64,000 nt of DNA from Neisseriaceae bacterium CLB008 (GTDB taxonomy: Bacteria > Pseudomonadota > Gammaproteobacteria > Burkholderiales > Neisseriaceae). The DNA lies in NCBI GenBank assembly GCA_041228285.1, contig CP166133.1, forward strand, positions 2,265,380-2,329,379. The letters run 5' to 3'. A program made the translations under genes and the position numbers. How positions within the stretch are numbered: the first letter of the stretch is position 1; the number at the start of each line of letters is the position of its first letter. A model generated the notes under the pieces. That model had not been told where the DNA came from, ran no database searches, and worked only from the letters and a program-made list of their open reading frames with translations. Below are positions 8,439 to 18,009 of the stretch, in pieces.

Positions 8439-10625
8439 TTAAAATTTCATTGATAGGCCAAGGCTGTAGGTACGGCCGCTGCCGGTGCCGGCGTCCATAG
8501 GCGAACCCAAGGTCGCACGGCTTAAGGCATGAGAATGCTGTTTATTGGCGACGTTGGTTACGTTTACCGTCACAACGGCCTCTTTACCAAAGGTATAAGT
8601 CGCAAACAAATCAACCAGTTTAGGATTTTTACGCAAAGGTTGGTCAATTAACTCTTGGTTGTCGAAATCATAGCCGCCAGGCGCTAAACTATGACCAGTG
8701 TGACTGATTCGAGTACCCAAAACCAACGCATCATTTAGCCAGCGGCTGCCCAAAGTTACATCCCAATACGTTTCAGGCAAGTCACTGATGCGGCCTACGC
8801 CAAATTCGGCCATAAAATCGCGTGGCAAATTGGTTTCTGTTTTACTCCAGCTCACCGTCGCATACACACGACCTATGTCATAGCGTCCTTCTACCTCAAA
8901 ACCTTTAATGGTTGATGTCCCAGGTGCATTTGCATACAGGCCATAAGCGCCATCGAGGCCATCATCATCAATACCACATGTGATAGGCAGGCCTAAACCC
9001 GTATCACATAAGTAGTACTGCTCATTAAAGATGTAATTTTTAATTTTATTATTAAAATAGTTTACTTTTAAACGTAAGCTGTCGTCGCTGTGTAAAAATC
9101 CATTTTTAAACACGTTAAAGCCTAGCTCTCGGTTCTCTGAGCTTTCAGGCTTTAAAAAGATGTTCATCCCAATGGGGCGATTATGCAAATCAGGGTAAAA
9201 CACTTCTTGTATCGTGGGTGAACGGCTTGTTTTAGACCATTTACTATAAACTTGTAACCAATCTGTAGCCTGATAGGCTAGGCTCACGCTGGGGTTAAAG
9301 TCATGGGATTTAGTGTATTCTTGAGCACCGCCTAAGGTACCCGTTAATTGAGCACACACCAAAACGTATTCACCACAGGCTGCCGTATTTCCTTTAAGCT
9401 GATAGCGATTATGAGCCAACCCAAATGCACCGGACCAAGCGCCTTTTTCCCAATCCAAAGCCGTAAACAGGCTTTTTTGTAGACTTTCCCCATGCGATAG
9501 GTCTCGCTGCTGTTCTTGAGCCAAATTACTTTCATAACGTACTCGATGCAGCTTAAGGCCATTTACCCATTTAAAATCTACATCGCCCACCTGCCACTCA
9601 CTGGTATTCTGTAACGTCATCCCCACAGCAGGGCTAGTGGTCTTTTTACCATGCATACGGTCATGGGTATTTTTGTCCGTATAAAACTGCGACATTTTAT
9701 TATAGTTGAGGTTAAATGCCACCTTCACCCAATCAGACATCGGGTCATATTCATATTTCAAATAATTCGTTCGATTCACCACCTTCATCGGGGTTAAGTT
9801 ATTTTCAAACTCACTGCGATTCACCAAATGGCTCAACTCTATGCTTTGTTCTTCATCTGGCCGAATATGAATTTTAAACAATTCAGACTGAGCATCTTTA
9901 TTACTGCTCTGATAAATATTTTCTTCTCCAGCAGCATTTTCATACTGACTCGTTTTACGCTGCGTTCCTGCAAAAATGGCACCCACAGAACCCTGCCCGC
10001 CAAAAGCGGTTTCTTTAAATGCCGCACTGAGTAAATTATTATAACCATAGCCATTACTGCCAAAACGATACAGAGCCTTTGCCCCCCAGCGGCGGCCATC
10101 TTGAACCAAATCATCTACGCCAATGGTTCTAAAATTCACGGCACCACCCAAAGAGCCAGCACCATCAGCACCATTAACGCCACCGCGCTGCACGTCTATA
10201 CCTACTAAAAGATTTTCATCAACATAAGCCGTCGTGCCGCTAGAGCCATGCGCAGGATTACTTTGAAAGCCAGCCTGCTGCACGCCATCAATCATGGTAT
10301 TCACGCGGCCAAAGCCTTCCATGCCACGGATGTTCACCTGTATCCCTGGTTGGCCCACGTCGTGCTGGGTAAACGTGCCTGGAATGCCCCTTAAAATGCT
10401 GGTGGCGCCCTCGCCTAGGGTATCTTCACCACGATGGCTGACGCCCCCTATGGTTTTAAACGGTTTGTCGGCAGGCGTGACCTTTTTGCCGATGACGACG
10501 ACGGTGTCTAATTTAGCGGTGTCGGCTTCTGCTTTGGCTTCGTCGGCCCAAGCCATGTTTTGACCCAAAAACGGCAACAACAAGCCCAATAAAATCTTAT
10601 TGGGCTTAAACGGTGAAACAGTCAT
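8439..10625 (-). CDS. TonB-dependent outer-membrane receptor, probably for haem/haemoprotein
   Basis: A 728-residue receptor with signal peptide (to about AWA-DE), a TonB-box-like segment DTVVVIG, an N-terminal plug domain (about residues 55-170, with IRGMEGFGRVNTMIDGVQQ and GADGAGSLGGAVNFRT) and a 22-strand-type beta barrel ending in aromatic Phe (LGLSMKF). The plug contains NIRG and a glycine-rich end as in HasR/HmbR/HpuB-type haem receptors. The ligand is inferred from the co-transcribed ChaN lipoprotein 9 bases downstream; a siderophore cannot be excluded. A Fur-type box lies 44 bases before the start codon, so iron-repressed expression is expected. Confidence 0.85.
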   Translation of the reverse strand: MTVSPFKPNKILLGLLLPFLGQNMAWADEAKAEADTAKLDTVVVIGKKVTPADKPFKTIGGVSHRGEDTLGEGATSILRGIPGTFTQHDVGQPGIQVNIRGMEGFGRVNTMIDGVQQAGFQSNPAHGSSGTTAYVDENLLVGIDVQRGGVNGADGAGSLGGAVNFRTIGVDDLVQDGRRWGAKALYRFGSNGYGYNNLLSAAFKETAFGGQGSVGAIFAGTQRKTSQYENAAGEENIYQSSNKDAQSELFKIHIRPDEEQSIELSHLVNRSEFENNLTPMKVVNRTNYLKYEYDPMSDWVKVAFNLNYNKMSQFYTDKNTHDRMHGKKTTSPAVGMTLQNTSEWQVGDVDFKWVNGLKLHRVRYESNLAQEQQRDLSHGESLQKSLFTALDWEKGAWSGAFGLAHNRYQLKGNTAACGEYVLVCAQLTGTLGGAQEYTKSHDFNPSVSLAYQATDWLQVYSKWSKTSRSPTIQEVFYPDLHNRPIGMNIFLKPESSENRELGFNVFKNGFLHSDDSLRLKVNYFNNKIKNYIFNEQYYLCDTGLGLPITCGIDDDGLDGAYGLYANAPGTSTIKGFEVEGRYDIGRVYATVSWSKTETNLPRDFMAEFGVGRISDLPETYWDVTLGSRWLNDALVLGTRISHTGHSLAPGGYDFDNQELIDQPLRKNPKLVDLFATYTFGKEAVVTVNVTNVANKQHSHALSRATLGSPMDAGTGSGRTYSLGLSMKF

Positions 10626-10668
10626 GATTTTTATCTACCCGGTGTGTGTGATTGCAAATAGTAATGTG

Positions 10669-10687
10669 AATGAGAACGATTATTATT
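10669..10687 (-). promoter_or_regulatory. Fur-type iron box upstream of the haem receptor
   Basis: AATGAGAACGATTATTATT matches about 11 of 19 positions of the Fur consensus on the opposite strand. It shares the pattern AATGAGAA-N(2)-AT with the box before the second TonB receptor (49819-49837). Confidence 0.6.
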
Positions 10688-10783
10688 TTAATAAAAGGTC
10701 GAAGTTTATAGTGAATGAAGTAAATCTGCAATCTTTTTTAGCCGCGTTCGTTCACACCGTTGTCACACCCAAGCGGCAGGCAT

Positions 10784-10812
10784 AAAAAAAGCCGCCTCAA
10801 ACGAGGCGGCTT
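10784..10812 (-). terminator. Terminator of ppsA
   Basis: Minus strand: GCCGCCTC paired with GAGGCGGC around a 4-base loop, followed by seven Ts (the A-run at 10784-10790). Confidence 0.9.
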
Positions 10813-10833
10813 CCTACATGCACAAGACATGGA

Positions 10834-13227
10834 TTATTTTGCTGGATTCATTTCTTTAGCCAAATACATATGGGTTTCCACCACGGTATCTGGGTTCAAA
10901 GAGATGGTTTCAATGCCTTCTTCAACCAACCACTTAGCGAAGTCTTGGTGGTCAGAGGGGCCTTGGCCACAAATACCGATGTACTTATTGGCTTTGCGAC
11001 AGGCGCTGATGGCCAAATGCAGCATGGCTTTCACCGCAGGGTCGCGCTCATCGAAGGTCGCGGCAATTGGGCCACCGCTGTCACGGTCCACGCCCAAGGT
11101 TAGCTGGGTCATGTCGTTAGAGCCGATAGAGAAACCATCAAAGAAGGCCAAGAATTGGTCAGCCAAAATCGCATTGGTTGGCAACTCGCACATCATGATC
11201 AAGCGTAGGCCGTTTTTACCGCGCTCTAAGCCATTCTCTTTCAGTGCTGCCACAACTAATTCAGCTTCTTTTAGGGTACGCACAAACGGAATCATGATTT
11301 CGACGTTGGTTAAACCCATCTCGTCACGAACGCGTTTCAAGGCTTGGCACTCTAAAGCGAAGCAGTCTTTGAAGTCTTCAGACACGTAACGTGCTGCACC
11401 ACGGAAGCCCAACATTGGGTTTTCTTCGTGTGGTTCGTAAGCAGCGCCACCAATCAAGTTCGCGTATTCGTTTGATTTAAAATCAGACATGCGCACAATC
11501 ACTTTACGTGGGTACACAGAGGCGGCCAAAGTAGACACGCCTTCGGTGATTTTATCCACGAAGAAGTCAACTGGCGTGGCGTAACCGGCGATACGGTCAG
11601 TGATCACCTGTTGCAAACCAGAATCTTGCTTGTCAAACTCAATCAAAGCTTTCGGGTGAATGCCGATTTGACGGTTGATGATGAACTCCATACGCGCCAG
11701 GCCAATGCCTTCGCTAGGCAGGCTGGCAAAGCTAAACGCCAACTCTGGATTGCCCACGTTCATCATGATTTTCACTGGAGACTCAGGCATATTGCCCAAG
11801 GCCAAATCAATCACTTCAACATTTAACAAACCTTCGTAGATCAAGCCGCTGTCGCCTTCGGCACAGCTCACGGTCACTTCTTGGCCTTCAGTCAAGACTT
11901 GAGTAGCGTCGCCACAGCCCACCACGGCAGGAATGCCTAATTCACGGGCGATAATCGCCGCGTGACAGGTACGACCACCACGGTTGGTCACGATGGCGGC
12001 AGCACGCTTCATCACTGGCTCCCAATCTGGGTCAGTCATGTCGGTCACCAACACGTCACCAGGCTTAACCTGATCCATTTGCGACGCATCTTTAATCAAG
12101 CGTACGCGGCCTTGGCCTACTTTTTGGCCAATCGCGCGGCCTTCACACAACACCGCAGATTTCTCGTTAATGCGGTAGCGACGCAAGGTCTCTACGCGGC
12201 CTTCTTGAGATTTAACGGTTTCAGGACGGGCTTGCAAAATGTAGATTTTGCCATCCAAGCCATCACGACCCCACTCGATGTCCATCGGACGACCGTAATG
12301 AGATTCAATGGTCAAGGCGTATTGTGCCAATTCGTTGACTTCTTCGTTGTTGATCGAGAACAGTTTACGATCAGCTTCATCAACGTCAACGGTGCGTACA
12401 GAACGACCGGCCTGAGCGGCATCGGTGAATTCCATACGGATTAATTTAGAACCCATGGTTTTGCGCAGAATCGCAGGGCGACCGGCTTTTAAGGTTGGTT
12501 TGTGTACGTAGAATTCATCAGGATTCACCGCACCTTGAACCACGGTTTCGCCTAGGCCGTAAGATGAAGTGATGAACACCACGTCTTCAAAACCAGACTC
12601 AGTGTCGATGGTAAACATCACGCCAGAAGCACCCTTATCAGAGCGAACCATGCGCTGTACACCAGCAGACAAAGCCACGTCGGCATGGGCAAAGCCCTTG
12701 TGCACGCGGTAAGAAATGGCGCGGTCATTGTATAAAGAAGCAAATACGTGTTTCATGGCTTCTTTAACGTTGTCCAAACCATTAATGTTTAGGTAAGACT
12801 CTTGCTGACCCGCAAATGACGCATCAGGCAAGTCCTCAGCCGTAGCAGAAGAACGAACGGCCACAGAAATTTCTGCGCCATTAGCATCGGCCACCATTTT
12901 GTCCCAAGCCTCTTTAATGTCGGCATCCAACTGCTCTGGGAATGGCGTGTCGATAATCCATTGGCGGATTTCTTTGCCCACTCGAGCAAGTTCGTTCACA
13001 TCATCGACATCTAATGCATCTAATGCTTGGTTAATTTTGTCATTTAAGCCATTGTGCGCCAAAAAGACACGGTATGCTTCAGCAGTGGTCGCAAAACCAC
13101 CTGGGACGCGAACGCCTTTAGAAGCCAATTGACTAATCATTTCGCCTAAAGAGGCATTTTTACCGCCCACGCTTTCGACATCAGTCATGCGCAAGTTTTC
13201 AAACCAAATAACGTAGTTTTCAGCCAT
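10834..13227 (-). CDS. ppsA: Phosphoenolpyruvate synthase (pyruvate, water dikinase)
   Basis: Converts pyruvate + ATP + water to PEP + AMP + phosphate, the entry to gluconeogenesis from C3 compounds. The 797 residues show the N-terminal ATP-grasp domain ([30 protein letters not shown]), the phosphohistidine swivelling domain with catalytic His422 in [19 protein letters not shown], and the C-terminal PEP/pyruvate barrel ([30 protein letters not shown]). Length and motif spacing equal those of E. coli PpsA. It is divergent from ppsR, whose product controls it, a common arrangement in proteobacteria. Relevant physiology here: two acetate-activation modules and PDH lie in the same window. Confidence 0.97.
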   Translation of the reverse strand: MAENYVIWFENLRMTDVESVGGKNASLGEMISQLASKGVRVPGGFATTAEAYRVFLAHNGLNDKINQALDALDVDDVNELARVGKEIRQWIIDTPFPEQLDADIKEAWDKMVADANGAEISVAVRSSATAEDLPDASFAGQQESYLNINGLDNVKEAMKHVFASLYNDRAISYRVHKGFAHADVALSAGVQRMVRSDKGASGVMFTIDTESGFEDVVFITSSYGLGETVVQGAVNPDEFYVHKPTLKAGRPAILRKTMGSKLIRMEFTDAAQAGRSVRTVDVDEADRKLFSINNEEVNELAQYALTIESHYGRPMDIEWGRDGLDGKIYILQARPETVKSQEGRVETLRRYRINEKSAVLCEGRAIGQKVGQGRVRLIKDASQMDQVKPGDVLVTDMTDPDWEPVMKRAAAIVTNRGGRTCHAAIIARELGIPAVVGCGDATQVLTEGQEVTVSCAEGDSGLIYEGLLNVEVIDLALGNMPESPVKIMMNVGNPELAFSFASLPSEGIGLARMEFIINRQIGIHPKALIEFDKQDSGLQQVITDRIAGYATPVDFFVDKITEGVSTLAASVYPRKVIVRMSDFKSNEYANLIGGAAYEPHEENPMLGFRGAARYVSEDFKDCFALECQALKRVRDEMGLTNVEIMIPFVRTLKEAELVVAALKENGLERGKNGLRLIMMCELPTNAILADQFLAFFDGFSIGSNDMTQLTLGVDRDSGGPIAATFDERDPAVKAMLHLAISACRKANKYIGICGQGPSDHQDFAKWLVEEGIETISLNPDTVVETHMYLAKEMNPAK

Positions 13228-13599
13228 GTTGTAACATCCAGAAGGAAGATTGGGGAAATTAAAGAAAATTCAGGGGTACATTCTAGCCCTTACAGGCTTT
13301 TATGTCATGCCCTTTTGTCAATTTAATCCCTCAGTCAATTTTAAAGGTCCGCTGATTTTCATCAATAAAGATTAAAAGGGGGTTGTATCCACTTGTAAAC
13401 ACAGTAGAATCAAAAGTTGTCGCATAAATTGGCCTGAAACAGAAAACGACCAATTCGTTGTATTTAATATAATATGTCAAAAACAACCGTAATTCTTAAG
13501 CAGATAAAGAAAAATATTCATCTGGAAAAACATTATGCCAGATCAAGCCTTTTGCTCTGCTGTTTTTAACAACATCAGCCTAACTCAGGAACCTCCATC
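13228..13599. promoter_or_regulatory. Divergent ppsA/ppsR promoter region
   Basis: About 370 AT-rich bases between divergent genes. A TATAAT-like hexamer at 13468-13473 could be the -10 box of ppsR, but no convincing -35 box stands at 17 bases. A Shine-Dalgarno-like AGGAAC precedes ppsR. I see no other structured element. Confidence 0.4.
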
Positions 13600-14430
13600 A
13601 TGACGCAGCCTATCCGCCACGCTTTTTTTGTCTCCGACCGTACCGGCATTACTTCAGAAGGCCTAGGGGATGCGCTTTTAAATCAGTTTGAACAATTTCA
13701 ATTTAAAAGAACCACCTTCCCTTTCGTTGATTCTGAAGAAAAAGCCCGTGAAGTCGTGCGTAAAATCAACGAAGTGGCCACCCAAAGCGAAAAGAACCCC
13801 TTGGTATTCTCCAGCATCGTAGACCAGGCCACCCGTGATTTAATTAAATCCAGTAAGGCCACTCACTATGACTTTTACGATGCCTTCATCACCAATATGG
13901 AAAACGAACTACAGGCCAAAGCCACCCGCGCCGTCGGCCGTACCCACGGCATCAGCAATACAGAAGCCTACGATGCCCGTATGGATGCGGTGAACTTCAC
14001 CCTCAACCACGACGACGGCATCAGCTCGAAAGAGCTACAGCTGGCCGACGTGATTTTAGTGGGCGTGTCGCGCTCAGGTAAAACCCCAACCTGTTTATAC
14101 TTAGCCTTACAGTATGGCATTCGCGCCGCTAACTATCCCTTAACCCCTGACGATTTGGATTTAGGCAGCAGCGAGCTGCCGAAAATGCTTAAGCCCTACC
14201 GCCACAAGCTGTTTGGCCTCACCATTGAACCGGCACGATTACACCAAATTCGGACTGAGCGTCGCCCAAACTCTAAATACGCCAGTATTGAAAACTGTCG
14301 CTCTGAAGTCAACGAAGCGGAATCCATGTTCCGTCAGCACGGCATTGAGTTTCTCAGCACCACGCATAAATCGGTCGAAGAATTGGCCGCCAGCATTTTG
14401 CAGCAAACAGGCCTAGAGCGCCGCTGCTAA
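13600..14430 (+). CDS. ppsR: PEP synthase regulatory protein (bifunctional kinase/phosphorylase, DUF299)
   Basis: Switches PpsA off by ADP-dependent phosphorylation of an active-site threonine and on again by phosphate-dependent dephosphorylation. The 276-residue protein begins with the family-typical [18 protein letters not shown]. It carries the P-loop GVSRSGKT at residues 155-162 and the C-terminal [17 protein letters not shown] segment. Being divergent from its target ppsA fits the role. A weak terminator follows about 50 bases downstream. Confidence 0.95.
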   Translation: MTQPIRHAFFVSDRTGITSEGLGDALLNQFEQFQFKRTTFPFVDSEEKAREVVRKINEVATQSEKNPLVFSSIVDQATRDLIKSSKATHYDFYDAFITNMENELQAKATRAVGRTHGISNTEAYDARMDAVNFTLNHDDGISSKELQLADVILVGVSRSGKTPTCLYLALQYGIRAANYPLTPDDLDLGSSELPKMLKPYRHKLFGLTIEPARLHQIRTERRPNSKYASIENCRSEVNEAESMFRQHGIEFLSTTHKSVEELAASILQQTGLERRC

Positions 14431-14480
14431 GCTGAGCTAGCCCCGCTTCCCATCGCGTCACCCCAGCCTAAAATCACACG

Positions 14481-14502
14481 AGCGCTGGCGTGGCGCTTTT
14501 TC
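14481..14502 (+). terminator. Probable terminator of ppsR
   Basis: AGCGC/GCGCT 5-bp stem with a 7-base loop followed by TTTTTC-like sequence; short but correctly placed. Confidence 0.5.
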
Positions 14503-14654
14503 TATGCCGCACGCTTTGTCTCATTCATATCGGGGTATTTAGCCCAACACCCAGCGTCTTTTGCCCTACCCAGCAATGGAACCTTTTACCTATTGCTGGC
14601 TCAGTACAATCATGATTTAATCTTTTCATCCCTCATTTGTGAATAAAATCAACA

Positions 14655-15179
14655 ATGAAAACACACTTATTATATGCACTATTACTGGCCACTTTAGTGG
14701 TTGCAGGCTGTTCATCATCAACCAAGCCGATCACTAAACCCCGCCCGAACCAAGTCTCAACTGCCTATAACTACAACCATCAAAATCACGTCTTGTCTTA
14801 TCAAGACCCTGAATACGACCGCTTAGAAATGATGGTGGGGCTAGAGCTGAACATAGACCCCCGCTTAATTGGCGCCATCCGTGTGGCGGGCGAGCGCTCT
14901 AACGCCAACCAAATCTCACGCTCTGGCGCCCGCACCGTCTACCAAATTCTGCCCAAAACCCGCGCCGCCTTAATTAAGTTGTATAAAGTTGATCCATATC
15001 AATCTTCCTATCATGCCGCACTTGGCGCCGGCTATTTATTAAAAGAGAATCTGATTCGTAATCAGGGCAACGTTGATGCGGCCGTCGGTGAATACAACAG
15101 CGGCCTGTATCGAGAAAACTGGACCCAATCTACGCAGAATTATCGCCAGCGGGTGCAGCAATACCTCAACCAGCTGTAA
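14655..15179 (+). CDS. Lipoprotein with lytic-transglycosylase-like (SLT) domain
   Basis: A 174-residue protein with a lipoprotein signal (MKTHLLYALLLATLVVAGC, Cys19) and a lysozyme-like SLT fold. Seen in order are IDPRLIGAIRVAGERSNANQ with a candidate catalytic Glu, SRSGARTVYQILPKTRAAL, and AALGAGYLLKE...DAAVGEYNSG. The version GERSN...SGARTVYQI resembles phage- and plasmid-associated transglycosylases rather than MltC/EmtA-type enzymes. It probably acts on peptidoglycan from the inner or outer membrane face in the periplasm. No phage genes surround it. A stand-alone gene between ppsR and fabI. Confidence 0.75.
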   Translation: MKTHLLYALLLATLVVAGCSSSTKPITKPRPNQVSTAYNYNHQNHVLSYQDPEYDRLEMMVGLELNIDPRLIGAIRVAGERSNANQISRSGARTVYQILPKTRAALIKLYKVDPYQSSYHAALGAGYLLKENLIRNQGNVDAAVGEYNSGLYRENWTQSTQNYRQRVQQYLNQL

Positions 15180-15228
15180 CCCTATGCCAGAAATAATGCC
15201 GTCGAAAAACAATTAAACCCATAGGGTT

Positions 15229-15257
15229 TTGTGTTTACGGCCGTATTTGGCTATAAT
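15229..15257 (+). promoter_or_regulatory. Sigma70-type promoter of fabI
   Basis: TTGTGT (15229-15234), a 17-base spacer and a perfect TATAAT (15252-15257), about 38 bases before the fabI start codon. Confidence 0.7.
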
Positions 15258-15295
15258 TCAAACTTTATCTTTATTGATACTCAAGGATGCACAGC

Positions 15296-16087
15296 ATGGG
15301 CTTTTTGCAAGGCAAAAAAATCTTAATCACCGGTATGATTTCAGAGCGTTCTATTGCGCATGGCATCGCCAAAGCGTGTCATGAACAAGGGGCTGAATTG
15401 GCCTTCACCTACGTGGTAGATAAATTAGAAGAACGCGTGCGCAAAATGGCCGCCGAGTTTGGTTCTGATTTGGTGTTCCGCTGCGACGTTCAGAACGACG
15501 ACGAAATCACCGCCCTATTCACCGACCTCGCCAAGCACTGGGATGGTCTGGACGGCCTGGTTCACGCCATTGCGTTTGCACCGCGTGAATCACTTAACGG
15601 CGACTTCCTAGACAGCCTCAGCCGCGAAGCTTTCCAAGTGTCTCACGATGTGTCTAGCTACAGCTTCCCAGCCTTGGCTAAGGCCGCTCGCCCGATGATG
15701 CGAGGCCGTAAATCCTCACTATTGGCCTTAACCTACCTAGGCGCCGTACGCGCCATTCCGAACTACAACGTCATGGGTTTGGCCAAAGCCAGCTTAGAAG
15801 CCTCGATTCGCTTCACCGCTGCCGCAGTCGGTAAAGACGGCATTCGCTGTAATGGCATTTCTGCTGGCCCGATTAAAACCTTGGCCGCCTCTGGCATCGC
15901 CAACTTTGGTAAATTATTGAGCCACGTAGCCGAACAAAACCCATTGGGCCGCAACGTGACCACTGAAGAAGTCGGCAACGTAGCCGCCTTCTTGATGTCT
16001 GACTTAGCCTCTGGCGTCACCGGTGAAATCACCTATGTTGACGGTGGCTACAGCGTCAATGCCTTAAGCGTGCCTGAAGAACAGTAA
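15296..16087 (+). CDS. fabI: Enoyl-[acyl-carrier-protein] reductase (NADH)
   Basis: Reduces enoyl-ACP in the last step of each fatty acid elongation cycle; the target of triclosan. It is 263 residues with the FabI-type start MGFLQGKKILITGMISERSIAHGIA. The SDR-variant active site Tyr-(6)-Tyr-(6)-Lys arrangement is seen in TYLGAVRAIPNYNVMGLAK. GITGEITYVDGGY-type C-terminal residues are present (GVTGEITYVDGGYSVN). I start at the ATG at 15296 because AAGGA lies 8 bases before it; the ATG at 15287 would overlap that site. It is monocistronic between its own promoter and a strong terminator. Confidence 0.96.
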   Translation: MGFLQGKKILITGMISERSIAHGIAKACHEQGAELAFTYVVDKLEERVRKMAAEFGSDLVFRCDVQNDDEITALFTDLAKHWDGLDGLVHAIAFAPRESLNGDFLDSLSREAFQVSHDVSSYSFPALAKAARPMMRGRKSSLLALTYLGAVRAIPNYNVMGLAKASLEASIRFTAAAVGKDGIRCNGISAGPIKTLAASGIANFGKLLSHVAEQNPLGRNVTTEEVGNVAAFLMSDLASGVTGEITYVDGGYSVNALSVPEEQ

Positions 16088-16110
16088 TCGATCATCAGAC
16101 ACTCCATACA

Positions 16111-16143
16111 ACGACGCCTTGACCTTAAGGCGTCGTTTTTTAT
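16111..16143 (+). terminator. Terminator of fabI
   Basis: ACGACGCCTT pairs with AAGGCGTCGT around a 6-base loop, followed by six Ts. Confidence 0.92.
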
Positions 16144-16248
16144 CGCCCCATACTGGGAAAATCTGCTTAAAAATGGCACAATCGCTGCAAGCCTGAGGCA
16201 GACATGCCCAAGCCATACTGCTAACTACCCCCTGACCAGAAAGCCAGC

Positions 16249-17160
16249 ATGCCGACGTCGAGCACCAAAGCCACCCTTTACGGCTTAATCGCCATTTTAC
16301 TGTGGAGCACCGTAGTGGGCATGATCCGCAGCGTCAGTGAGCATTTTGGCCCTATTGGTGGCGCAGCGCTGATCTACACCGTGGGCAGCATTGGCTTATT
16401 GCTCGTCCTAGGTCGCCCAAGGCTCAGCCAATTTCCTAAAGCCTATCTCTGGCTTGGCAGCCTTCTCTTTGTCGCTTATGAGCTGTGTTTGTCGCTATCG
16501 CTTGGCTTTGCCGACAATCGCCATCAGGCCATTGAGGTCAGCATGCTGAACTATTTATGGCCCTGCTTTACCCTCGTGCTGGCCCTCATACTCAACCGTC
16601 AAAAAATACGCTGGTGGCTCTACCCTGGTATCCTGCTGTCGCTGTTTGGCATTGGCTGGATTCTCAGCGGTGAAGGCAGTTGGTCGCCACAAAACATGTT
16701 GGCCAACGTCATCAGCAACCCCTTAAGCTATGGCCTCGCCTTTAGCGGCGCCGTCATCTGGGCCATCTACTGCAACCTTACTCAACGTCTGGCAAAGGGC
16801 CACAATGGCATCACCTTCTTCTTTATGTTGACTGCCCTGGCCCTGTGGATACAATATGGTTCCAGCCACGAACCAGCACTGCACGTTAACTGGTCGGGCG
16901 CCATAGCCGTTGGCTTTGCTGGCGCAGCTATGGCCTGCGCCAACGGTCTGTGGAACGTGGGCATGTTGCGCGGCAACCTCACCCTACTGGCCACCGCGTC
17001 TTACTTTACGCCGGTGTTGTCTACTTTTTTTGCCGCCACCTTGCTCAGCCAAAGCCTGTCGTGGACGTTTTGGCAAGGCGTACTGATGGTGACGCTAGGC
17101 TCACTCTTATGCTGGTTAGCCACTCGTTCGCCCGCTCCCACTCCCCCCATTAAACCTTAA
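16249..17160 (+). CDS. yddG: Aromatic amino acid exporter, YddG-type DMT transporter
   Basis: Inner-membrane protein of the drug/metabolite transporter superfamily, with ten predicted helices in two EamA repeats over 303 residues. Sequence landmarks match E. coli YddG closely: ATLYGLIAILLWSTVVGMIR, HQAIEVSMLNYLWP, GLWNVGMLRGNLTLLATASYFTPVLS and GSLLCWLATR. YddG exports phenylalanine, tyrosine, tryptophan and some analogues; the same substrates are inferred here. The downstream small helix-hairpin-helix gene starts 9 bases after the stop and is probably co-transcribed, although no functional link is obvious. Confidence 0.9.
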   Translation: MPTSSTKATLYGLIAILLWSTVVGMIRSVSEHFGPIGGAALIYTVGSIGLLLVLGRPRLSQFPKAYLWLGSLLFVAYELCLSLSLGFADNRHQAIEVSMLNYLWPCFTLVLALILNRQKIRWWLYPGILLSLFGIGWILSGEGSWSPQNMLANVISNPLSYGLAFSGAVIWAIYCNLTQRLAKGHNGITFFFMLTALALWIQYGSSHEPALHVNWSGAIAVGFAGAAMACANGLWNVGMLRGNLTLLATASYFTPVLSTFFAATLLSQSLSWTFWQGVLMVTLGSLLCWLATRSPAPTPPIKP

Positions 17161-17169
17161 GGATGCCTC

Positions 17170-17406
17170 ATGCCCTTTTCTGATCAAGACAAAACCGCCC
17201 TGCTGGCCCTTAAAGGCGTCGGCCCTACCATCATCAAACGCCTAGAAGAAATGGGCTTTCACGATTTGGCTGCGCTTAGTCAGGCCAATGTGGCCGACAT
17301 CACCCAAATGGCGTCTGAAATCACGGGTTCTACCTGCTGGCGCAACAGTCCTCAGGCCAAGGCTGCTATAGCCTCTGTAATAAATTATGCAAAAAGTCAG
17401 ATTTAA
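17170..17406 (+). CDS. Small helix-hairpin-helix protein (Cdd1-like)
   Basis: A 78-residue protein with a HhH motif (ALLALKGVGPTIIKRLEEMGF, residues about 9-30) followed by helices and a conserved-looking SEITGSTCWRNSPQAKAAI segment. This arrangement fits the Cdd1/pathogenicity-locus family of small HhH proteins, whose function is not established. HhH motifs usually bind DNA non-specifically. AAGGA precedes the ATG by 7 bases. It lies directly behind yddG. DNA binding is inferred only. Confidence 0.75.
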   Translation: MPFSDQDKTALLALKGVGPTIIKRLEEMGFHDLAALSQANVADITQMASEITGSTCWRNSPQAKAAIASVINYAKSQI

Positions 17407-17478
17407 TCTGGCTCTCTACTCTAATATTGATTAGAATTGCTTTGTCTTAAACCAACTATTACTTATAGGTACCCAATC

Positions 17479-17946
17479 ATGTCTTTTGTTAAAGAGTTTC
17501 GCGATTTCGCCATGCGTGGCAACGTTATTGATTTAGCAGTGGGTGTGGTGATCGGTGGCGCATTCAGCGGCATCGTGAAATCACTGGTGGACGATGTCAT
17601 CATGCCACCTATTGGCTATGTCCTCGGCGGCGTGGATTTTTCCAATCTGTTTTTCACCATTAAAGAAGGCGCCACGGTCGCTGGCCCCTATCCTTCCGTT
17701 GCCGCCGCTCAGGCAGCCGGTGCCGTTACCCTAAACATTGGTCTCTTTATCAATGCCCTCATCAGCTTCTTAATCGTGGCCTTCGCCATTTTCATGCTGA
17801 TTAAGGCCATCAATAAAATCACCCATGCCCAGAAAAAAGAAGCCGAACTGGCGCCAGCGCCCGAAACCAAAGAATGCCCTCGCTGCCTTTCTAGCGACAT
17901 TCCGGTCAAGGCCACTCGCTGTTCACACTGTACTTCTGACCTATAA
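17479..17946 (+). CDS. mscL: Large-conductance mechanosensitive channel with C-terminal zinc ribbon
   Basis: Homopentameric inner-membrane channel that opens at high membrane tension to release solutes on hypo-osmotic shock. The 155-residue protein has the N-terminal amphipathic helix MSFVKEFRDFAMRGNVIDLA, TM1 (VGVVIGGAFSGIVKSLVDDV), a periplasmic loop, TM2 (NALISFLIVAFAIFMLIKAI) and a cytoplasmic helix. After an Ala/Pro/Glu linker comes CPRC-(12)-CSHC, a four-cysteine zinc-ribbon-like tail absent in E. coli MscL but seen in some bacterial homologues. I take the ATG at 17479, as the upstream in-frame start at 17437 adds an unlikely leader. Confidence 0.95.
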   Translation: MSFVKEFRDFAMRGNVIDLAVGVVIGGAFSGIVKSLVDDVIMPPIGYVLGGVDFSNLFFTIKEGATVAGPYPSVAAAQAAGAVTLNIGLFINALISFLIVAFAIFMLIKAINKITHAQKKEAELAPAPETKECPRCLSSDIPVKATRCSHCTSDL

Positions 17947-17963
17947 GGTTTAGGCGTTTTTAA

Positions 17964-17997
17964 ATAAATAAAGCCAGCATATGCTGGCTTTATTTAT
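17964..17997. terminator. Bidirectional terminator between mscL and the SDR gene
   Basis: A 17-bp perfect palindrome, ATAAATAAAGCCAGCAT and its complement, with T-rich ends on both strands between two convergent genes. Confidence 0.85.
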
Positions 17998-18009
17998 GGC
18001 TAAAAATCC

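Noticed and set aside
13468-13473. Full promoter call for ppsR
   Set aside because: A perfect TATAAT is present but no acceptable -35 hexamer at 16-18 bases, so only the region is annotated.
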